From Prorocentrum cordatum (lineage: Eukaryota; Sar; Dinophyceae; Prorocentrales; Prorocentraceae): a stretch of DNA of 64,000 nt. Made by a program: the position numbers and the translations under genes. The DNA lies in assembly GCA_963575745.1 (NCBI GenBank), contig CAUYUJ010018323.1, forward strand, positions 1-64,000, given 5' to 3'. Below, one piece after another: positions 1 to 10,849 of the stretch. Below the pieces are notes generated by a model. It saw nothing but the letters and a program-made list of their open reading frames with translations. It was not told where the DNA came from and did no database searches. Each line of letters begins with the position of its first letter. Within the stretch, counting starts at the first letter, position 1.

Positions 1-84
1 CTGGAGACCGCTGGAAATCGTCCGAAGACCGCCGAAGACGGCCCAGGAGCCATGGGTAACGAGGGGTCCATGCTTGAACAAGTA

Positions 85-280
85 ACGGTGACCACACGGT
101 GTGTTGAGTCAGTGGGGAGTGAGGGTCACCGCACCGTTTGAGGATTCGGGTCGTCATCCGAGGATGTGACTGGCGATTAGAGGCCTTCGAGGTCCCAACA
201 CCGTGCGGTGGCGGACTGCGGTGAGGTCGTTGGGGATTCCGAGGTCACCGCGCGGTTTGTCACCACACCGTTTTCGCACT
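85..280. repeat. Palindromic dispersed repeat, family 8, copy 1
   Basis: The sequence opens with GTGACCACACGGTGTG and closes with its approximate reverse complement (GTCACCACACCG). A diverged copy lies at 34337-34540 with the same order of blocks: the CCGCACGGTT-type motif, a GAGTCGT block, a central CCCAACACCGTG-type block and the GGTGAGGTC block. The two are roughly 70 percent alike by eye. The terminal symmetry and dispersed copies suggest a non-autonomous DNA element. No target-site duplication could be fixed. Confidence 0.6.
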
Positions 281-657
281 CCCAAATGTTGCGTTGTTCA
301 TGGTGTTTCTGCACACTTGTGAAGCATGCAGGGCTCTTGGCATGATGTCAGAAAGCGATCTCTTTCAGGGAGTGCCGCAGTCGACGAGAAGTGGGTTCAC
401 CAGTGTTGGGTATGGCCGAGTAGGCCTCAGGCGCATTACGACGGCGTGGAGACTGACGGGGCGTTACTCTAACGCCGCAAAAGGGACTGTCATCGTCATC
501 GCTTCTCTGCGCAGCTGTGCTCGTCATGTTTTGGGCTATCAGATCTTATGTCGTCGATTCGGGGCAGCCTGACGCCTGTGGTGACACAGCCTTGTCGAGT
601 GTCAATGTCGGGCACATCCATGCTCTCCCTACGTGCAGATATATTTACTGAGCGTAT
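281..657. other. Unique sequence, no gene recognised
   Basis: About 380 bases between the family 8 repeat and the 0.9 kb duplication. Short open frames occur on the plus strand but show no recognisable domain or convincing codon bias. Confidence 0.4.
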
Positions 658-1580
658 ATCGAAGACGCCTACGGCGAATCACCGCCGCCCCCTGCCTTTT
701 TGGAAGCGCCTATGTGGCCGAACGTTGAGGCCAGACCTGCCAAGCTATCGGACCACGTGTTCCCCGAATCGGTTTGGAAAGCCTTCGGGGAACACGTGGG
801 CATCTTGAAGGTCATCTTGGCCGTCTTGGAGGCCTCTTGGGCAAGCTTTGGGCGAGCTTTGGGGCTTTTTGGGCCGTCTCGGGCCAGCTTCGAGCCAACT
901 TCGGCCATCTTGGTGGGTTCCTGGCACGTCTGAAGCCGTCGGAAGCCGTTTGGGGGGCCTCTATGGGCCGACTTGGGGCCCGCTCCAGGGCCGTCTTGGA
1001 GGCCATCTTGGGCGTTTTGGAGGCCATCTTGGGCGTGTTGGAGGCCTCTTGGGCCCTCTTGGGGCCCTCTAGGGGCCATCTTGGAGGCCACTTGGGCCAT
1101 CATGGGGCTCTCTTGGGGGCCTCTTGGGCGATCTTGGGGGCTTCTTGGGCCGTCTTGAGCCGTCGGAGAGCCGAAAAGGCGCAAATGCCAAATCCTTCAA
1201 AAACCAAGGAAAAATCAATGATTTTGGCCTCTTCGGACTCTCCTGGAGGACCTCTTGGAGGCCTCTTGGGCCGTCTGGGAGGCCTCTGGGGGGCCTCTTG
1301 GGCCGTCTTGGGCCGTCTTGGACTCTCTTGGGCCGTTTTGGAGGCCGTCTTGGACCATCTCGGGCGGACTTGGAGGCCATCTTGGGCCATCTTCGCGATT
1401 TTTTGAGGATGTCCCGAGCGAAACGGCCGTTTTTGGGCATTGACAGACGGATTTTCGGGAAATTTGCGGGTGGCCGGCGGGACGGGCCGAAGCCCATTGG
1501 GGAGTTCTTTTAGAAAAAGAACCAAAACCAAAACTGAAACCTCCAGCACGCCGTGCACCCCTGCAAGCAGGGGGCGGCGG
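658..1580. repeat. 0.9 kb tandem duplication, unit 1 (contains CTTGG array)
   Basis: The unit starts at ATCGAAGACGCCTACGGCG and ends just before the same motif recurs at 1581. It holds a unique 5' part of about 110 bp, then a long degenerate array of CTTGGGCCNT-like units spaced 10 or 11 bp apart (about 800-1400), then a unique 3' part ending in CCCCTGCAAGCAGGGG, a small hairpin. Open frames across the array exist in several frames on both strands and encode only Gly/Leu/Trp or Pro/Arg repeats, so none is called a gene. Confidence 0.85.
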
Positions 1581-2535
1581 ATCGAAGACGCCTACGGCGA
1601 ATCACCGCCGCCCCCTGCCTTTTTGGAAGCGCCTATGTGGCCGAACGTTGAGGCCAGACCTGCCAAGCTATCGGACCACGTGTTCCCCGAATCGGTTTGG
1701 AAAGCCTTCGGGGAACACGTGGGCATCTTGAAGGTCATCTTGGCCGTCTTGGAGGCCTCTTGGGCAAGCTTTGGGCGATCTTTGGGGCTTTTTGGGCCGT
1801 CTCGGGCCAGCTTCGAGCCAACTTCGGCCATCTTGGTGGGTTCCTGGCACGTCTGAAGCCGTCGGAAGCCGTTTGGGGGGCCTCTATGGGCCGACTTGGG
1901 GCCCGCTTGGAATGCTCCAGGGCCGTCTTGGAGGCCATCTTGGGCGTCTGGGAGGCCATCTTGGGCGTGTTGGAGGCCTCTTGGGCCCTCTTGGGGCCCT
2001 CTAGGGGCCATCTTGGAGGCCACTTGGGCCATCATGGGGCTCTCTTGGGGGCCTCTTGGGCGATCTTGGGGGCTTCTTGGGCCGTCTTGAGCCGTCGGAG
2101 AGCCGAAAAGGCGCAAATGCCAAAATCCTTCAAAAACCAAGGGAAAATCAATGATTTTGGCCTCTTCGGACTCTCCTGGAGGACCTCTTGGAGGCCTCTT
2201 GGGCCGTCTGGGAGGCCTCTGGGGGGCCTCTTGGGCCGTCTTGGGCCGTCTTGGACTCTCTTGGGCCGTTTTGGAGGCCGTCTTGGACCGTCTTGGAGGC
2301 ATCATAAGGCCATCTTAGCCGTCTTAGAGACCATCCTGGCCGTCTTAGAGGCATCTTGGAGGCCATCTTGGAACCGTCTGGGGCAGGAAATTGGGGAATT
2401 GAGCTCCTGGGCATCCTTTCCGGGTGGCCGGCGGGACGGGCCGAAGCCCACTGGGGAGTTCTTTTAGAAAAAGAACCAAAACCATAACCTGAAACATCCA
2501 GCACGCCGTGCACCCCTGCAAGCAGGGGGCGGCGG
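1581..2535. repeat. 0.9 kb tandem duplication, unit 2
   Basis: Direct repeat of unit 1, near-identical by eye through most of its length, with small insertions in the array (for example near 1905-1920) and a replaced stretch at about 2290-2420 before the common 3' end (the TTCTTTTAGAAAAAGAACC palindrome and the GCAAGCAGGGG hairpin). The differences sit mostly in the array, as expected for slippage or unequal exchange. Confidence 0.85.
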
Positions 2536-2579
2536 ATCTAGTGGTCTTCGGCCCATTCTGCCACCGTGTTTTGATTGAA

Positions 2580-2790
2580 GGTCGGTTGCCTCTTGGATGC
2601 TAGTGGGGATCTCTTGGGAGGCCTCTCGGCAGCCCTCGGAGGCGGTTTTGGGGTGTTCTCAGGGCCTCTTCGGGGGCTTCTTGGAGGTCTGGTTTGGGCC
2701 TCTTGAGGGCCTCTTGGGGCTTCCGGAGGGCGCCTGGGAGGCCCGCTGGCGGTCTCGGGGGTCCTCTTCGGGTAGAGGGCTCGGAATGTC
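2580..2790. repeat. Degenerate CTTGG array
   Basis: CTTGGGGC-type units with 10-11 bp spacing. The array is preceded by GCCACCGTG at about 2561, the same motif that heads other CTTGG arrays at 4991, 9155 and 30508. It is followed by unique sequence leading into CT microsatellites. Confidence 0.65.
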
Positions 2791-2919
2791 GGTTCGTGTC
2801 CCGCGAGACCCGGTCAAGTGGAGGTGCCCGGGAGGCGTTCAGGAGGAACAGGAGGAGCGAATCTCTCCGCGAGGGGCGACGCAGTTGGGTGGTTCTCCTG
2901 GTTTTCGCTCGAGTCTCCA

Positions 2920-3470
2920 TTCTTTGTCTCTCTCTCTCTCTCTCTCTCCTGTCTCCTCGGATATCCCCCCAATTGTGTGCTGAGGCGCCCCCCCCTGGCC
3001 GCGAGACGCAGTCCGGGGGGGTGTGCCAGGGGGGCGTTCCGTGTTGAAGCCTTGGTGTCCATGGCGCCCCCCCGGCCGCCAGACGTGGTAGAACGGGGGG
3101 GGTCCCTGGGGGCTGCTCAAGAGGAGCGTAGAGCGAGGAGTGAGGCGGTTGATTGGTCTCCACTGTCTGTCTCTCTTTCTTTTTTTTTCTCTCTCTCTCT
3201 CTCTCTCTCTCTTTTGTCTCCTCGGGCATCCCCCCGTGGTGTCCTCATGCGTCCCCCCGGGCGGCGAGGCGCGGTCAGCTGGGGGTGCACGGGGGGTGCT
3301 CTAGGCTGAAGCCGTGGTGTCCCGAGGCGCCACCCTGGCCGCGAGACGTGGTCCAGGGCGTTGCCCAGGGGGCGCTCAAGGTTGAGGCCCTACGCGGTAT
3401 CCTGGACGCCCCCCCGGCCGAGGGACGCCGTCAAGGAGGGAGCGGCCGGGGAGTTGTGTCCTGAGGTGCC
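2920..3470. repeat. About 75-80 bp GC-rich tandem repeats with (CT)n blocks
   Basis: At least five degenerate units share the order GTGTCC, GAGGCGCCCCCC, TGGCCGCGAGACG, then GGTCCAGGGGG and GGGCGCTCAAG. They start near 2975, 3058, 3238, 3318 and 3398. (CT)n tracts (2930-2950 and 3170-3212) interrupt the series. Overlapping frames on both strands are low complexity. Confidence 0.6.
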
Positions 3471-3479
3471 CTCCCAACA

Positions 3480-4160
3480 CGTGTATCATATCGACTGCGT
3501 TTCAGCAGCCAAATGCACCACCCGCTCAATCAACACTGGCCTGCGTCTTTGTCTCGCCACGGTAAAATGGGGCTCGACAAAGGTCCCCCGAGACCCCCGA
3601 TGCGTTCGAAGGGTCCCCATTGATTCCCTTCGGGTTTGAAGATCTGAATCGCCCAAGATCTACAGCCTTGAATCATACGCTGCCTGATCCATTCCATCAG
3701 CAACCGCTTCAGCCATTGCAGTAACGCACTTCAGACTTCATCCCAATTCGCCTCGGTCATTCAACGCAGACCATGCACCATGACACCTGCCCCGATGCAT
3801 CAGTTAGCCTGACAGCCTGCATCGTTACGTCTGCACCCCTGGGGGCTCGGGAGCTCGGGAAGCGCGCGCCTTGGGACCGCACGCCGTGCCCTGCGGGCGC
3901 TCCACGGCGCCTCTGGGACGGCCGAGGTAGCCCCAGGATGGCCCAGGAGATCCACCCAACGAGGTCGATCGTCTTCTCCCAGAGGCCCCGAGGGCGCCCC
4001 GGGAGAACGCCCCAAGAGGCCCGCAGCATGCACTGAGATTTTTGAAGGCTGAAGGCTGTTCGTGATCATGGTCTTCTGTGCTTGGCCGCGTGGTTTTGTT
4101 ACTCTGGCGGTGGATCCCTTAGGGCTTGTCGACTTTTCGCCAATCGACTTGTGAGAATCG
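3480..4160. other. Unique sequence, no gene recognised
   Basis: Both strands carry 85-90 residue frames between about 3760 and 4070, with Arg/Pro/Gly-rich shadows of each other and no recognisable motif. I see no clear exon or RNA gene. Confidence 0.4.
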
Positions 4161-4167
4161 AACCAGA

Positions 4168-4245
4168 TAAACCCAGGTAAATGCAGCTAAATCGAGGTAC
4201 ATCCAGGTAAATCTAGATAAATCTTGGTAAATCCAGGTAAATCCA
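4168..4245. repeat. 10-bp tandem array (AAATCCAGGT type)
   Basis: About eight degenerate units of exactly 10 bp with consensus AAATCCAGGT. The period equals roughly one helical turn, like the arrays at 34690 and 54540. Confidence 0.75.
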
Positions 4246-4754
4246 GAGATCTCCAGGGAAAGTTCGAGCACTTCGCGGCCGCTCCAGCGCGAGTCGAAGG
4301 ACGGCAGAAGTCGTTAAGCCTTTAACGAGTGGATGCGCCAGAGGCCCCAGGACTGCCCCAGGAGGGCCCCAAGCCCCCTGCGAGGCTTCAAGCGCCTCGA
4401 AGATGACCCCAGCGCCCCTCAACATGTCGCAGGAAAGCATTCAAACGGTGCGCAGAGGGACCCAGAAAGCTCCGATATGGCCCACGAGCGTCTCGAGATG
4501 CCCCAAAAAGGTTCCGAGACGGCCTCGCGAGAGTCCAAGGGGTTCTAAGGGGGTCCACGTATGCTTGCAGACGGATGTCACACGAGGGCCGCAAGAGAAC
4601 CACTCAATGCGGGCCCACAGGAATACAAAACAGCCCAGAGACGGCCTCACTGTCCTGGGCTGGTGGATTGCGCAGGGGCGGGGGGACAACAGCGGGGGGG
4701 GGGTAATTAATCCTTACACGTATGTGCCTTTTAATGTGGTTTGCACCGCTCGTC

Positions 4755-4830
4755 TCAACTCGAACCCCTAGCATCGAAACCCACGATTCGGGGACGGTCC
4801 ATCCATCGCGCTACACGTTAAGCTCCGAGC
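4755..4830 (-). pseudogene. Weak tRNA-like remnant
   Basis: On the minus strand a TAGCGCGATGGATGG block resembles an A box and D arm, and GGGGTTCGAGT, about 35-40 bp further on, resembles a B box and T loop. The D, anticodon and T stems do not pair well, so this is at best a decayed tRNA or tRNA-derived repeat. A chance match is quite possible. Confidence 0.22.
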
Positions 4831-4889
4831 CCGGTAGAACCTGAGCGCGCGCTCAGCGCGCATTCGTTCTTTAAATGCAGATCGATCTA

Positions 4890-4975
4890 TTTTCCATTGT
4901 ATATATATATATATATATAGATGATGTATTTCTTATATATCCATATATCTACCTGTCTATCTATCTATCTAATGG
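4890..4975. repeat. AT and ATCT microsatellites
   Basis: A (TA)n tract near 4899-4918 followed by ATAT and CTAT/ATCT tracts. Confidence 0.85.
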
Positions 4976-4990
4976 CCTCCACAGCCCAAC

Positions 4991-5347
4991 CCGCCACCGT
5001 GCCTGGGTTGTGGGGATGGGGCCTATTGTATGTTCGTTGGGATCTCGTGGGAGGCTTCGCGGGGGCCTCTTAGAGGTAGTCCGGGCGCCTCTTGGGGGCC
5101 GTTTGGGGGCCTCTTGGGATCTCTTTTGGGCCTCCTTGGACCGCCTTGGGGGCTTCTTGGGGCCCTCTTGGCCCGTCTGGGGGCCCTCTTGGGTCCGAAG
5201 CAGTCACGCGGCAAGACGAGGGGGAACCGCGGGCCGGCGCGGGCCGCCCCAGAAGATTTGGCCTGCGAGGCTCCGAACCTTTTAAAGAACTCATGCGTGA
5301 CGACTGAGGCTCAGAGGCGTAGTGGAAGGACCGCGGCACGGTGGCGG
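4991..5347. mobile_element. Inverted-repeat-bounded element carrying a short CTTGG array
   Basis: The segment begins with CCGCCACCGTGCC and ends with its exact 13 bp reverse complement. The interior is a CTTGG array (about 5040-5215) followed by unique sequence with a GCAAGACGAG block. A larger segment at 9155-10068 has nearly the same ends and the same layout. I infer that at least some CTTGG arrays are cargo inside elements with these termini. No target duplication is clear. Confidence 0.5.
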
Positions 5348-5639
5348 ATATTGAAAGTGTATGCGTATTTGCATATTGATCGATAGATAGACTGTTGATG
5401 TATCGTCGCTGTTGCGTTGCAATTTTATGTATATATACATATGTACACATATGCATCGGCATGGTCATGGTGATATCGATTGACAAGTAGCGATCGCAGC
5501 ATACACGCTGATGCGCGGTGATATCCACATACACACATATATAGTGGATAGCGAGGCCGATTTTTAGTGATATCGTTGTACGCATGTATCGCATTTCCGA
5601 TCTAGCACCGCTCGCAAACCGAACAACGCACTCATTCTC

Positions 5640-5724
5640 TTTCCAAGCGCGTGTGTGTGTGTGTGTGTGTTCTGTTTCTGCATATATGCATATATACATG
5701 TATGTATATGCATTCACGTGTGTG

Positions 5725-5770
<46 letters not shown>
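5640..5770. repeat. (GT)n, ATGT and (TA)n microsatellites
   Basis: A (GT)n tract at 5651-5670 is followed by ATGTAT-rich sequence and a (TA)n tract up to about 5769. Confidence 0.9.
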
Positions 5771-5771
<1 letters not shown>

Positions 5772-6360
5772 GTCTCGCTCTTTTCGGTGGCGCCCTCAGG
5801 GCTACGGCTCGCCTTGTCTGCTACCTTGTGTCCGTGCTGCTGTGCGCCGGCGTTCTCTGCTCTCTACCACCTCGCTGCCCCTTCGCTGCGGCGCCGGCCG
5901 CCGCTGGCCGGCTCCTCTGCCCACCCCGCTCCCAGTGCCGCTGTGCGCGGGCGTCCTCCTCCCCACCTCGCTCACACTCCGCCGCGGCGCGCTGGCCGCC
6001 GCTGGCCGCCGCGGGCGCGCGGAGCCCGGGCGCTCCCACGCCCGGCTCTCTCCGCGGGGCCCCTCCTCGGCCGGCAGCCCCCCGCGGCTCGCCGCGCGGG
6101 GGCCGCGGCTTCTTTTGCCCTGCGGCCTCTCGGCCGCTCCGGGCCTGCACGTGCTCTCCGCACAGGCGCGCGGGCCAAGCACGGCGCCCGGGTCCTGGCC
6201 GCTTCGGGCCCCCCCCGCGGCCGCTGCTGCCGCCCAGCCCGCCGCTCTGCTGCGTGACGCCGGGGGCGTCCTTGCCGTTGCCGCCGGTCAAGGGAGCGAT
6301 GGGTTCTGCGTGCCGTGTTTTGCGATTCTGGATCGCCTCTTCGGCCGCATGCGCCCGATC
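5771..6360. other. GC-rich island, possible exon remnant, no gene called
   Basis: Very GC-rich segment with open frames of 125-270 residues in all three plus frames and on the minus strand. All are Ala/Pro/Arg/Gly-rich, as base composition alone would produce. No domain is recognisable and the coding frame cannot be chosen. The island is bounded by (TA)n and (TG)n tracts. Confidence 0.3.
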
Positions 6361-6363
6361 AGT

Positions 6364-6600
6364 GCGTGTGTGTGTGTGTGTGTGTGTGCTTGATTGTTTG
6401 TTTGTTTGTTTGTTTGTTTGCTTGCTTGCTTGTGTGTGCGTGTGTGTATGTGTGTGGATTCGTGTGTGTGTGTGTTCGCGTGAGTATATATGTTTGTTTG
6501 TTTGTTTGTGCGTGTGTGTTGTGTGTGTGTTGTGTCTTGTGTGTGTGTGTGTGCGTGCGTGTGTGTGTGTGTGTGTATGTGTGTGTTTGTTTGTGCACAC
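6364..6600. repeat. Compound (TG)n, (TTTG)n microsatellite
   Basis: Alternating TG, TTTG and CTTG tracts, interrupted by short unique bases. Confidence 0.95.
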
Positions 6601-6682
6601 GATATTGTTAACCTTGTTGAACGTAGCCCTGTCTAGAACCTGCTCCGAAGGCTGCTTGCATTAACGCGTTGGAGAAAACAGG

Positions 6683-6741
6683 ATGTGTGTGTGTGCGTGT
6701 GTCTCGGTCTGTCTGTCTGTCTGCCTGCCTGCCTGCCTGCC

Positions 6742-6782
<41 letters not shown>

Positions 6783-6785
6783 GCT
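6683..6785. repeat. (TG)n plus (CTGT/CTGC)n microsatellite
   Basis: A short TG tract, then about 18 tetranucleotides of the CTGT/CTGC type. A similar CTGT tract occurs at 8822-8920. Confidence 0.95.
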
Positions 6786-6799
6786 TGCGTACAGTGGGC

Positions 6800-7510
6800 G
6801 TTGTTTCGTTACCGACGGATTGGTCGTTCAGCGGTCCTTTAATGCACACGCACACACATATGTGTATGACAAGTGTTGTCGAGTAGCGGCGGTGGTGGTA
6901 AATATTGGTTGCAAGCGGGCTCTTCCCGCGCCGTCAGACATCCTGGCTCAAATCCGAAGGCGTACGGCCGCGCCCATGTTTCCAAGGCAGCCTCTCTTAA
7001 GCAGGTGCGAGCTCCTACTCTCCGTCTTGGCACCAAGAGCGTTGGAGGGCCACCTTCGGTGTTATGAGTCCTTCCTTCTCTTTCTTTTCTCTTAGGCAAG
7101 ACTTCCCCGAGCCCGCAGCTTCAATGGAAGAGTGGTGTGCCCCTATACATCGGAGACTCGAGACCTGTCTGCTCCGGCGGTGGAAGTTTCAATGCCCCCC
7201 CCGGGCGTTGCACCTGTCGGCCCGACTCGTGATGGAGGTTCGCCTTCCTTCTGCCAGCATGCAGTGGAGACCCATGCCAAGAAACACCCTGCTTGCCTCC
7301 AGGGTGCCCTGGGCTTCTTGGGTTTCGATGGTTTTGCTACGGAAAGCGTGTCATTCTCACCAGAAATCAATGGGCGTCCTGGGGTCTTAGGTGTGGGTTT
7401 CTTTTCTCCAAATCGGCTTGCCCTATAGGAGCCCTAACTCATTCTCAGTAATTGGTCTTTGGGACTCCCCCCCTTTTTCCAATGGCACGCCCTTTCCCCC
7501 TTTTTACAAT
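6800..7510. other. Unique sequence, no gene recognised
   Basis: Contains plus-strand frames of about 100 residues (7064-7390 and 7132-7428) and a minus-strand frame at 7143-7370. None has a recognisable motif and their codon use is not strongly biased. Whether this holds an exon cannot be told from the sequence alone. Confidence 0.35.
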
Positions 7511-7514
7511 GACA

Positions 7515-7735
7515 CCCTCCCTTATTTTCTCTCGCTTGCTTGCTCTTGCTTGCCCTTGCTTGCACTTGATCGCTGGCTCTTGCTTGCTTCTCATTGCTCG
7601 CTTGCGCTTGCTTGCGCTTGCCTGCTTCCGCTTGCTCGCTTGCGCTTGCTTGATTTTGCTCCTCCCGTCCTGCTCCCGTCCTCCTCTCGTCCTCCTCCCA
7701 TCCTCCCCTCGTCCTCCTCCTGCCCTCGTATCTAT
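7515..7735. repeat. CTTG/CTTGCG degenerate array, then CCTCGT repeats
   Basis: Dense CTTGCTTGCG-type short repeats to about 7660, followed by TCCTCC/CGTCCTC repeats to about 7730. Confidence 0.8.
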
Positions 7736-7873
7736 CTGGAGTCAGCGCTGGCCGATACTGGAGGGTTTCTTGTGGTCTAGCTCCCACTGCATGCCCGAGA
7801 CGCGGTGGCACCGACGCCTCGAGGAGTCACGTCCCCCATCTCGTTGACGAGTTCACACGGTGCAGTTGGGCTC

Positions 7874-8042
7874 TCACCACCCACCAAACCACCCCATTCC
7901 AACCCGAAGGCTCAGATTCACCCTCGATTTCCAGTGGGGGGGGGGGGGCGGGGAACATCGGAAAAACACATGTGGAACCCTTACCCCCCCAACCCGAAAT
8001 TCGGGTCTTCGGGTTGGGTTGGGGTGGTCTGGCAGGTAGTCA
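7874..8042. mobile_element. Family 3 short inverted-repeat element, copy 1 (169 bp)
   Basis: Terminal inverted repeats of about 33 bp begin TCACCACCCACC and close with GGCAGGTAGTCA. Inside lie GGCTCAGATT, CTCGATTTCCAGTGGGG and an AACCCGAAATTCGGGTCTT palindrome. A second copy at 57893-58061 has the same 169 bp length. Flanking 5-mers are GGCTC and GGCGC, one mismatch from a target-site duplication. There is no coding capacity. Confidence 0.85.
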
Positions 8043-8199
8043 GGCGCAGCAGTCCGCCAGGATGAAGCCTGAGGAGTCGCAGGCAGCGGGGCGCGGTTTG
8101 AGGACCGCTGCGCATCTACGCATGGTTGCCTTGGTGCAGTGACCACCTGTGGGCACTGAAGGCTGACCTGGCACAACGCCTGGTACGCCTGGGGAGCCT

Positions 8200-8650
8200 G
8201 ATTCCGGAGCGCCCCGGGAGGGCCCGGCCCAAGACGGCCCCAGACGGCCCCAAGACGGCCCCAGAGGGCCCCAGGAGGCCCCAGGAGGGCCCGACGAGCG
8301 CCCCGAGACGGCCACGACGGTCCCAAGATGGCCCAAGATGTGCCCAAGATGGCCAATCGACGCCCCAACGGGCCCCCCAGCTGGCTCAAGGGGGCTTTAA
8401 GACGACTCGCAAGAGGTCCCTCGGAGGCACATATCATGGGTTATCCTTCGATTTCGGCGCAATTTTCGCATACTCGGCTTCTCGGTCTCCAGGGCGCCCG
8501 AGACGACCGAAGAGGCCCCCGAGATCGCTCCAAGATGGCCCAACAGGCGCGTAAGAGGGCCCCAAGACGAGGCCAGGACGGCCCAAGAGGGCCCCAAGAC
8601 GGCCCAGGAGGCCCCCAAGACGGCTTGAAAAAGACCTCAAGAGACCACGA
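8200..8650 (-). repeat. CTTGG array, reverse orientation
   Basis: Units of the GGCCCCAAGAC type on the plus strand, which is the CTTGG motif on the minus strand, spaced 10-11 bp with a short unique gap near 8400-8500. Confidence 0.8.
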
Positions 8651-8689
8651 AGAAGTCCCACTCGGGACCCTGCAGTGGTACAGCGACGG

Positions 8690-8843
8690 TCAGTATATAT
8701 ATATATATATATGTATACATATATATATATGTGTATAGATCTGTATGTATGTATGTAAGTATGTATGTATGTATGTTTGTATGTATGTCTATATACATAG
8801 TTATGTATACATACGCGTCTGGCTGTCTGTCTGCCTGCCTGCC

Positions 8844-8920
<77 letters not shown>

Positions 8921-9140
8921 GTCTCTCTTTTTTTTTTTTTTTTTTTTTTCTCTCTCTCTCTCTCTGTATATATATATATATATACATTTCTGTATATACA
9001 TAGGGAGAGAGAGAGAGAGAGAGAGATGGAGAGAGAGAGAGAGAGAGATAGAGATAGCGAGAGGGACATATAAACATATATAACTACAGCAGGGAGAAAG
9101 AGAGGGAGTTAGAGAGAGAGAGAGAGAGAGCGAGAGTAGC
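8690..9140. repeat. Run of microsatellites (TA, GTAT, CTGT, T, CT, GA)
   Basis: In order: (TA)n with ATAC, GTAT repeats to 8790, CTGT/CTGC repeats 8822-8925, a T tract 8930-8949, CT, TA, and GA tracts to about 9130. The frames here are repeat translations. Confidence 0.95.
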
Positions 9141-9154
9141 CTTTGGCCCATCGG

Positions 9155-10068
9155 GCCACCGTGCTTGGGTTGTGGGTCAGTCTTCTCAGGGATGCTTCTT
9201 GGGGTCTCGTCGGAGCGCCCTCGGGGGCCTCTTGGGAGCAGTTTCAGGGCCTTTGAGGAGCCTTTTGGGGGCCTTTTGGGGGCCTCTTGGGGGCCCTCTT
9301 GGGGGCCTCTTGGGGGCCTCTTGAAGCCTCCTGGGGGCCCCTTGGGGCCGAGGGCTCGACATAGCTGTTCGGGTCCCCCCATCTAGGCCTCCTCTTGGAG
9401 CCGTCTTCGGGGCCTCGTTGGCCGTCTTTGGCGTCTCTTGGGCATTCTTGGGGCCCTCTTGGGGCCTTTGGGGGTCTCTTGGGGACCTCTTGGGGCCTCC
9501 TGGGGTCCCTCGGGGCCGAGGGCTGGAAATATTCCCCCCCCCCCCCCATCTAGGCCCCTCTTGGAGCTGTCTTTGGGGCTCGTTGGCAGTCTTGGGGCCC
9601 TCTTGGGCCGTTTTTGGGCCCTCTCGGAGGCCTTTTGGGCCGCCTTGGGGCGATCTTGGGGCCTTCTGGGCAGTCTGGGAGAGTCGGGAAGTAGAAAAGA
9701 CGAGAACGCCAAACACCTTCTGGAAAATCGACAATTTGGACCTCTTGGGGGCCTCCTGGAGGCCCTCTTGGAGACCTCTTTGTGCGTCTTGCAGGCCTCC
9801 TGGGCCGTCTGAGGGCCATCCTTAGCGTCTTGGAGCGATCGTTCGGCGACTCGGGGCCCTCTTGGGGCCCTCTTAGCCCGTGTTGGGGTCCGCTCTGGGC
9901 TCGAAACAGGCATACGACAAGCCCCGAGAAGACGCGGCAAGCCCCAGGAACATTGAGAATTTGGGCTCCAGGCAGCTGGGAGATTCCTGAGGAGTGGAGA
10001 TTGAGGCTTCGAGGATTAGGCAGAATACCTGAGGACACGTTCACTCCGTGCCCAGAGGCACAGTGGCG
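9155..10068. mobile_element. Inverted-repeat-bounded element carrying a long CTTGG array
   Basis: Begins GCCACCGTGC and ends GCACAGTGGC, 9 of 10 inverted matches. Most of the interior (about 9195-9900) is a CTTGG array. The 3' part has a GCAAG block and unique sequence, placed as in the smaller relative at 4991-5347. The same phrase TTGGGTTGTGG follows the left end of both. I infer a family in which the array length varies. Confidence 0.45.
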
Positions 10069-10439
10069 GATACATGTACATACGTGTGCACACATATTTT
10101 GCTCATGTATGTGTACACATACATGTACACATCTAGCCGTGTACAGATACACGTATTCACATTCACAGATATGCATTTCTGCGGATCCATGTACACATAA
10201 TCACACTTATCCGTATACTCAACTACATTTGTCACAATGAGTTGTTTTTGTGTGTGTGTGTGCGTGTGTTTTGGAATAGGGAAAGCCTCAGGTGAGTCAT
10301 CGCCGCCCTACATGTTGTAAGCGCCTGTGCTGTGGACTTTTCATCGTATGTGTGGACAGGGTATGGTGGGGACCGCGTGTTCCTAATATGTTAGGGAAAC
10401 CACTGGGAGAACATCGGGGGCCATTTTTGTTGCCTGTCT

Positions 10440-10610
10440 CGGGGCTCTATTCTTACCTTTGGGGCCTGCGGGGGCCCTCTTGAGCCGCCCGGGGGCTCTC
10501 TGGGGCTGCTTTAGGGTGCTCTTGGGCCGCCTGGCGCCTTGGAGGCAGCCCTGGGGGCCTCTCTCTGGGCCGCCTTGGGGGTTTCCTGGGGCTCTCTAGG
10601 GCCGTCTTTG
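10440..10610. repeat. Short degenerate CTTGG array
   Basis: CTTGGGGCC/CTCTTGGG units with 10-11 bp spacing, preceded by unique sequence (10073-10440) that contains a GAAAGCCTCAGGTGAGTCA relative of the GAAGACGCC motif seen at 660, 1583, 11338 and 36275. Confidence 0.6.
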
Positions 10611-10640
10611 CAATTTTGACCCTCCCAAGGACTCTTTGAT

Positions 10641-10832
10641 CGGCGGCGAGCGAGGAGGGGAAATGAGAAGGAGACGACCTTCTCAGAAGGCGGCGGGGCT
10701 TCTCAGAAGGTTCGGTCCTCTGATAAGCTGTATATTCGGGGAAGGCTTAGAACATTTTTTCAGAAGGCCGCGGGATTACTGAGCCTTCTGAGAAGGGCCA
10801 CCCATTCTCATTTCCCCCCCTCGCTCGCCGCT
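10641..10832. mobile_element. Single long-inverted-repeat element
   Basis: Arms of about 32 bp (10641-10672 and 10801-10832) carry the GGCGGCGAGCGAGG and GGGGAAATGAGAA blocks in inverted order. Internal CCTTCTCAGAAGG palindromes occur on both sides. The structure fits a foldback or MITE-type element. No second copy and no clear target duplication are seen here. Confidence 0.65.
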
Positions 10833-10849
10833 GCTTCAAGCTGTCTTGG

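Noticed and set aside
10505-10520. Telomere-like TTTAGGG
   Set aside because: A single chance heptamer, not tandem.
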